Part shown: positions 57,030-64,000 of the stretch, one piece after another | Numbering within the stretch: the first letter of the stretch is position 1 | How the letters are laid out: the number at the start of each line of letters is the position of its first letter | Program-made: the position numbers and the translations under genes | Assembly: GCA_002270565.1 (NCBI GenBank) | Contig: NQMI01000031.1 | Span: 306,820 to 370,819 of the forward strand | Reading direction: 5' to 3' | Source of the DNA: Stenocarpella maydis | Taxonomy: Eukaryota > Ascomycota > Sordariomycetes > Diaporthales > Diaporthaceae | DNA length: 64,000 nt | Notes under the pieces: model-generated | Told to the model about the DNA's origin: nothing | The model's database searches: none | The model's input: only the letters and a program-made list of their open reading frames with translations

Positions 57030-58430
57030 AACCACCTATATCACCCGAAACTCTCTTGCCCTTAGATGTGGCACCCGAAGGTTTGGCACGCTAATTCCCT
57101 AATATGGGTAAACTGGGTGTAATGAAGCCTTAGTTTAACTAATTAGGCCCCTCTTCGGTTTTCCCTTTTAAGTTGTTATTATAATATCTGGTTACCCTAT
57201 TGAATACTATATCTGAGATATTGTCTGATGTTGTATGATGTTGGGGTTGGGTGATAGCGGTGCTGGATGTTGTATGTTTTTGCAGGGAGTTGAAGAGGTT
57301 CCTGCCCTACTGACTGCTGTCCTTCTGATTGGTAAGCTCGGAGCTTCCGCTATTGTCAGTACCCCCCCCGCGGTCAGGATGGCTGGCGTTAGCAGCATGA
57401 GGGTATTCTGAATATTTATGTTGTCCTCTCCTCTGGTTGCTTGCAGTTGAGTAGCTCCTGCCTGTTACTATAGTAAGACTTTATAGTATTTAATGTGACC
57501 TTCTATACTGATATCATTCACTCTGATTGTACCTGGTTATTCCTATATATATCTTAGTAAACTTCGGATAGTACTTATGCCCTTGTTTCTTTCGGATATA
57601 CTTGGTATAGAGAAACATTTGATACTTTTGGATAGCACTTGTATCTTGCCTCTCCTGAAGGACCTCTGGTATTAAGAAACATTTGACTTTACTATTACCG
57701 CAAGGGACTGATTAGGACCTGACCTGTCCTATATGCGTCTCTGCGGACCCTGAATAGTACTTACGCCTTTGCTTCTCCTGGATACACTTGTTATAGAGAA
57801 ACATTTGATAATCTCGAATAGTACTTACATCTTGCCTCTTTAGCTATAGTGCTAGTATAGAGAAATATTTGCCTCCGTTGTTATAGTGAGGGATAGATTA
57901 GGACCTATGTTTTTTATTTTTCTAATAGAAGATATTTATTCTGCTTCCTTATCTATTAGAGGTTCTCCCTCTAGAGGAAGGGAGTAGGATATAGATGAGG
58001 CAAGGGGGCTCTTATTAAAGAAAGGTCTACCTTAAGGATGCCGGTCTCCTTAGGAACCTGCCCCTACCCCATCTGGGACCTCTAATTAGGAGCATTATGC
58101 TCCTGTACAACCTATTTAGGCGACTTCTCAGCCTATTATACCTTTAATGCCCTTTGGAAATGCTGCCCTTTGGACCTTGCTATTCCTTAGCTCTTAAGAG
58201 GATATTTGTAAAGGTAGGTCTGATTAGCTTAATCTTATAGCTATAGCTTTCTATAGGGATATGGAATATTATGGTATTAAGAAGTTTGCTAGAGGCCATT
58301 TGGAATTTTTGCTTTAAAAAGGAAGGATAAGCTTACCTTACATTTAGAGATATTAGTTTCTGATTGCTAATTACCCTAAACTAAAGGGCGATATATTTTT
58401 TAGGGAACTAAAGAATGATTTCTGATAAAG
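57030..58430 (+). mobile_element. Ty3/Gypsy leader and gag region, copy B, with 1134-bp internal deletion
   Basis: 57030-58184 matches 54419-55573 with exactly the same length (1155 nt); all differences I compared are transitions. It then jumps to sequence equivalent to 56708 onward: the segment 55574-56707 of copy A is missing. The tetranucleotide TATT stands at both deletion ends in copy A. The similarity continues to about 58420, where copy B passes into the pol-containing part of the element. Confidence 0.8.
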
Positions 58431-58439
58431 AGGAGGTAG

Positions 58440-61400
58440 TGCTAGAAATGCAGTAAGGGACTTCTACTATAGCTGGGGAGGGGAAAAGTAAAATAAAGGG
58501 TAATCCAATTGGTTTAAGCAAGACTAAAAAGCTAACTAAAGCTAAGCCTAAATAAGGACCCCTAATCCCCCAGACCCCTAAAGCTAAGGCTATGGATGCT
58601 ATCCTTACCACCTTGATTAAAATGCTGATTTCAGATATTCTTATATTTGGTGAGACTAATGCTATTCTAATTAGAGAGCTCCTTACTCATAGGGATAATA
58701 CCTCTCTTAATGAGTGGCCTTTCGAGCCAGTCCCAGATAGGGATGTGCCTTAAGCTACAGGTCCAGGACTTAGTATAGTCTCTACTTCATCTAAAATTAA
58801 ATATAAGCAATGCTTAAGCTCTAATTAGATATATATCATTAGGTATAAGGTAAATTCAGTATTATCTTAAACTGCTAATATAGTAAACTATAGTTACTAT
58901 AGATCCGCCTACCTAAATGTTAGGATTGCTTTAGAGAGCTATAAGATCCTCCCAGCCCTACTAGATATAGGTGCTAAAATGAATCTTCTTCTTTTATCTT
59001 ATTACTGCTAGAATAAGTTGTCCTATGTTTTACTTTAAGATATAAACTTTATGGTTTATAATGGAGCATTACTTATACTGATTGGAGTAATTAAGAAGTG
59101 GGTATATATTGGTTATAATAGGATAAGGGCTATTTTCTTTATTATGAATAATAAAATGCATAATACTACCTATAATATCCTTTTAGGGATGCCTTTCTTT
59201 TTGGATATAAATTTAACTTTTGAGTAATTAAGGGGGTTCCTTTTTGCATATATCACTCTTGATGGGTTGCGAGTAATGTGTGGGCTGGGGAGGAGGAACT
59301 AGAAGCCTTTCTAGGTGGCTGCTGCTGAAGGTGCGATGGTTCCCTGAAAATATCTTCCTTAGAGGGTGATGATGGTCCTCCTTTAGCTAGACTCCTCTAA
59401 TTAGAGGCGGGTTATAATTGGAGCCTTAATGGACCCTTTTAAAACTAACCTTGGGTTGTCCCAGGATGATAATGTTCTTGGGAGCCTTTCAGATAAGGAA
59501 GCTAGAACCCTAGTGCTAAAATTTTTCACCTCCTTTCTCTATATCTATGGGCCTAATATCCTATTAGGTTACTTTAATTAGCAGTCTTTTGTTTGAATGA
59601 GTGCACCCTAAAGACCTGCAACTTGATTCCGGCCGGACTAAGAAAAGGGGGCAACCGCTCTAGCTATTAGGACCCTGTATAAAAGGGTAGGGGTAAAAGT
59701 CCACCCTATTAATAACTTTCCCTCTAATAGCACTATCCTTAAGGGAATTGTGAATTGGAAGCCAAGCCATAAGGCTAGGGTCAGGCATCTAATTAATACT
59801 GGTAGAGGAAGCAAATATAACCCATAGATCAGACCTAGATTCTCCTTTATTCCGAGGGGGTTGCAATTAATGCTAGAGCGCCTTTAGCATATTATTATGG
59901 GAAACTATAATGGACTCTCTGATTAGGAAAGGTTGATATTTACTTACCTCCTGGAGAATAGGGAAGAAGCTCTTGCGTGGGACTGGTCTTATGTCTTCCA
60001 AATTAGTATAGATGTTGCCCCTCCTTAGTCCATTAAGATAGTTCCTTACCAGGCATACTAGATGAAAACTGTTGAGCTCCCTAGAGTATTGAGGGAGACT
60101 GCTATTAAAATGTTGAGGAAGCGAGAAGCTAGGGGTGTGATTGAAGAATCCTACGCCCCCTACTGGAACTAGTGGTTCCTTATTAAGAAGAAGGATAGTA
60201 GCTATTGGTTGATTAATAATATCTCTGAGGCTAATTGGGTTATAATTAGAGACGCCTTTATTCCTTTAGCTGCCAATAAGTTTGCTGAGGAGTTTGTAAT
60301 GTGTTAGGTTCTATTGCTCTTAGACTTTTTCTTAGGGTATAACTAGATTAAGCTGGAAGAGAAAAGCCGCGATATTACCACCTTTATAACTTCAATCGGG
60401 CTATTTCGATAATATGGGCTGCCCATAGGAGCTATGAACTCAGTAGCATAGTTCATAAGATGTATAGTTCGCTTGTTTTACGACCTAATTTTGATAGTCT
60501 GCCGCCCATTCCTTAACGATATTGCAGTAAAAGGGCCAGAGTCCACCTATAATGATTAGGAGCTTGATGACCTTCCTGGGGTATAGAGGTATATTGCAGA
60601 GCACATTAAGAACCTTGATGATGTGCTTTTTAATATAGAGCTTGCTGGTAGTATAATTAATGCTGCTAAATCTAAATGGTATAAAAAGCAGGCTGATATT
60701 ATAAGTTATATATGCAGGACTCTGGGCTGCTCTCCTGTAGATAAGAAGATTATTAAGATTAAGGAGTGGGAGACCTATAAAAATATTAGCTAGCTCTAAT
60801 TATTTCTTAGCCTAATTAACTTTTACTAGATCTAAATGCCCTTTTACAGAATTATATTATGTTCTCTTTTTAACCTGCTGAAGAAGGGTGCTCTGTTTAT
60901 CTGGACTAAAAGCTGCCAGGAAGCCATAGACACCCTTAAGTTAATAATTACTTTAAAACCCTACCTTATGAATATTAACTATAATAGGGGAGAGATCATT
61001 CTTATGGTTAATATAAGCCTTAACAGCTAGGGTGCCTATCTGATACAGGTGAAAGATGGGGTTCATTATCTAGTCTAGTATAAGAGTGGCTTATGGACTG
61101 CTGCTGAGAAGCTCTATAATGTGATAAAACGTGAGTATTGGGCTGTACTCTATGCGATTAGATGGCTTTAGTTCTATATATATAGAGTTTATTTCATTCT
61201 GGAGACCAACTTGAATGTTCTTATTTGGTAGCTGAAGGGGTTAGCGTCTGATATCCCTGGGGCCTATATTACTTAATGGCTGGCTATAATCAGGATATAT
61301 GACTTTACGATTAGGCATATTAAAGGGATTGATAATTCGGTTGCTAATTTACTCTTAAGAAAACCTCCGGGTCCTTTAGATAAGGTAAACAGATAAATGA

Positions 61401-62810
61401 AAGGGGATATTAAGGAATAATGTAATGCTTCTCTTAACCTTATAATAGCTCTAATACCTTCTAATTAGATGCTGTTGCTTAAAGGCAGTTATTAGTAGTT
61501 AAAGGAATTAAGGGAGATTGCGGATTATCTCTACTATAGTATTTTACCTGATTACCTCTCTAATTAGCAATAAAAGGCTTTTAAGAAGAAAGCTCTTGCG
61601 TTTTCCCTTAGGGAAGGAGTGCTCTAATGGGAACCCAAGAAAGACCTCCCTAGAAGGAGAGTTATAAATAACCCTGATCTGAGGAAAAGAATCATTAGGA
61701 ATACTTATGCTCCCCTTGGTTATAGAGGGAGGGATGCTACCTACTACTGGATTAGAGTAATATACTACTAGAAAGGGATATATGCGGATATAGAAAAGGT
61801 GATTGCCGGATGTCCTAGATGTAATAAATAGGATACTAGGATCTATAATAATAGAGTAATACCCATTACCCTAGGGCTTTTATTTTTAAAAATCCATATT
61901 AACATTTAGTATTTACCCTCTAATTAGGGATATTAATACCTTATAAAAAAATGTTGCAACCTTATAGGATGGCCTAAAGTAATGGCTCTTAAGACTGCTG
62001 ACTTAAAGAATATTAAGCGATTCTTTATTAATAAGTTCCTGCTCAAATAGGGCTTGCTTATATTAGTGGTTATAAATGGGGGACCTAAGAACCTTGGAGA
62101 CTTTGCTAAATACCTTAGATACCTTAGGGTGTAATAAATTAGAATATCTGTATATAATCCTAGGGCGAATAGTATTATGAAATATAGCTACTTTAATATT
62201 ATATTAGCCTTAGGAAAGATGCTGGATGGGGGTGTGACTGAATAGAAAAAGATCCTTCCTTATGTACTCTTTGCTGATTGGATATCCTTAAGGCGGTTGT
62301 ATAAGAAAAGCCCGTTCTACCTACTCTACGGATTTAACCTGGTATTGCCCATTGAGATAGAGATCCCTACCTAGTGTGTTCAAGCCTGGTTACCCCGTAT
62401 GACCTCTGATTAGGTACTGGAATATTAACTATGCTTATTGCTGGACCTAAAATAAGATGTCCTGTATACCCAGGAGTTAGTTATTAAGTAAAGAAGAAAG
62501 GTAGCGGCTAGAGATACCCATCAGGGATTCTATAGATCCGAGCCTCTTATAAAAGATAACCTTATACTGGTTATGGATGAGTAGAGGAAATCTAATTACT
62601 TGTTATTCTAGAAGCTGATATATTAATGGTTCGGGCCTTATATTATTAATGCTATTAACCCTAATAATGTGTATAAGCTGAGGACTCCTGATGGGATCCC
62701 TATTGATGGGACCTATCCCCTAATGCGCTTAAAGAAATTCATCTGTGAGAGGGGAATTTGGGAGCTGGTGGTGCTTTTTTTTTGGGAGGATAACCCTCCT
62801 GAAAGTTAAC
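58440..62810 (+). mobile_element. Ty3/Gypsy pol remnant: protease, reverse transcriptase, RNase H, integrase; inactive
   Basis: One plus-strand frame can be followed for 4.3 kb through dozens of TAG/TAA codons. Domain order is Ty3-type. The aspartic protease is at about 58940-59000 (LLDIG where the active site D-[ST]-G is expected). The reverse transcriptase is at about 60020-60560 (the YxDD box reads FLNDI). The connection and RNase H domains are at about 60820-61390, where the first catalytic Asp is replaced (MVNIS). The integrase is at about 61700-62350, including the zinc-region CPRCNK, and a C-terminal module follows to the TAA near 62810. Stops fall largely where Gln is expected (CAG/CAA to TAG/TAA), and active-site changes such as D to N and T to I are C/G to T/A transitions. 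Dead element; lineage not determined. Confidence 0.85.
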
Positions 62811-63219
62811 AAACTGGGAGGAAGCTATTAGAGGTAGCTGGATATAATGTCTTCCCAGATACGCTGGATAATATACTCTATCCCTCCACCCCTAATCAGG
62901 ATAATGATAATTAGTACTAAGACTAGTCTCTTCCTGGCCGGATGGTCCCCTAAGCGCAGGCATACTTAAATATAGATAGCTTATATGATTCAGACTTATT
63001 GGATTTAGCTAATTAGACCTAAAGGATAATACTATATGTAGATATTCTGCTTATTAACCCTAATAACCCTAAGCTAAAGGAATATGAATTCTGGGATAAG
63101 ATATAAAAAAGTTAAAATATAAAAAAGTTAAGATATAAAAAAGTTAAAATAATATTATATCTTTAATTAGATAAGTATACTTCTCTTAGGACTATATGTA
63201 AGATAAAAATCATTGGTTN

Positions 63220-64000
63220 CATTTGATTAGAGAGGCTTGATAGTTTGATGATGAGATTAATGATTGATAGTTGATGATGCTATTAAGGGGAAGTTAAAGA
63301 AAAGGATTAGTAGGGAAAAAGCGACTTTAAATATGAAAAGTTGGAGAGGGGAGCTCTTATTAGAAGCATTTAAGGTAGTAAAGGTTGCTGTCTGGCAGAA
63401 AAGGGAAGGAAGTTGAGTGATTTACCAGCTCGAGTGATTCACCTACCTTAAGGCCCCCCCTTCTAATAAAAGCCCACCTTTCTACTACAACCTCTAACCC
63501 AACTACTTCTTCTATAACTACCATACTTCAGCTGATCTCTGATTAGCCCAGCATAACTTGCATCGTTAAGACTTAAAAGCTGCTGTAACTATTAACCTCT
63601 ACCCTCAAAACTTATTACCTCCCCTCTGTTATCTAATTTCTCCTTGCCTTAGCATCCTTTTCCCTGGTCTAACTGATTAGAAAGATATCTTCCTTAAGCT
63701 AGTAAATGATAAAGAAAGGTAAGGGAAAGAAGAAGGGATCCCTATTGATTCAGTTTACAGCTATTAACAGTCCAAAAGGCCAAGTTAGCCCTATGAATGA
63801 TCCCGATGCCCTTATACTTACTGTTGAGTACCTAGACCCTTCTGATTAGGTTGGCCTTGAAGCACAACTTATAGCATTGCCCTTTATTATGAATTTTAAT
63901 GATATTAACCCTGTATAGTAGCTGAGATTCCCCAACCCATGTGATATTTATAATTAAGGAAACTAGGATTGCGGAGCTAATGTAGACCCAATAAAAGACC
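63220..64000 (+). mobile_element. Start of another degenerate LTR element (LTR end and gag start)
   Basis: This follows the single N at 63219. Around 63435-63480 there is a TATA-like CTAATAAAAGCC after a C-rich patch, then a C/T-rich leader. From about 63708 a gag-like frame begins (MIKKGKGKKKGSLLIQF in the frame of an ATG near 63708), with stops at intervals and running past the window edge. It is unlike the element to its left. Identification rests on layout and composition. Confidence 0.4.

Noticed and set aside
1..64000. tRNA, rRNA or other structured RNA genes
   Set aside because: I looked for T-loop GGTTCGA-type boxes with matching A boxes and for rRNA landmarks and found no convincing case. 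A covariance-model search would be needed to exclude small RNAs.

Overview
The window looks like nuclear DNA of a filamentous ascomycete (Pezizomycotina, most likely Sordariomycetes; species not resolved). The evidence is: compact genes with short GT-AG introns (49-167 nt) and CTNAC-type branch points; eukaryotic housekeeping proteins with ascomycete character (Prp38, Mediator Med12/Srb8, a Pmp3 proteolipid, an FSH-type serine hydrolase); secreted carbohydrate-active and effector-like proteins; and a right-hand 15 kb of AT-rich retrotransposon DNA whose reading frames are destroyed in the way expected of repeat-induced point mutation (RIP).

Layout. 1-5.4 kb is gene-rich: a small Cys/His protein (961-1272, +), a single-pass membrane protein (1885-2620, -) divergent from PRP38 (3163-3945, +), and a Gly/Ala/Ser-rich protein (4932-5381, +). 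5.4-14.7 kb is gene-poor and holds only an FSH-family serine hydrolase gene (8870-9767, +) broken by one base, and a cluster of microsatellites (13.56-13.90 kb). The Mediator subunit gene SRB8/MED12 (14750-19570, +; three exons, 1569 aa) follows. 19.6-28.8 kb is again gene-poor but carries two secreted-protein genes, a four-exon 175-aa protein (20902-21678, -) and a 59-aa peptide (27118-27464, +). 28.8-33.7 kb has a divergent pair: a secreted GH127-like glycosidase (28838-31109, -) and a type II membrane glycosyltransferase-like protein (32200-33661, +). PMP3 (35278-35756, +) and a disordered hypothetical protein (38870-39640, +) come next. Two alpha/beta-hydrolase genes of unrelated subfamilies diverge from a shared 1 kb region: a probably peroxisomal one (40887-42306, -) and a seven-exon hydrolase_3/lipase-like one of 873 aa (43346-46518, +). 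A single-pass surface protein (47439-48380, -) is the last gene.

From about 49.1 kb to the end the sequence is AT-rich, saturated with TAG/TAA, and made of nested, duplicated LTR-retrotransposon debris. It includes an inverted pair of LTR-like sequences, a 1169-nt direct tandem repeat, a minus-strand integrase-chromodomain remnant, a plus-strand Ty3/Gypsy gag-pol with all main domains recognisable but dead, and a 1155-nt leader/gag segment present twice at identical length and differing by transitions wherever I compared it. Two single N characters (57029, 63219) lie at or near element junctions, so the repeat structure there may partly reflect assembly.

I do not see a compact, obviously new multi-gene system. 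The items most worth a second look are the two effector-like secreted genes (one with a GC-AG intron and a perfect 17-nt inverted repeat upstream), the long-tailed lipase-like protein, the one-base lesion in the FSH hydrolase, and the independently mutated twin copies in the RIP island.
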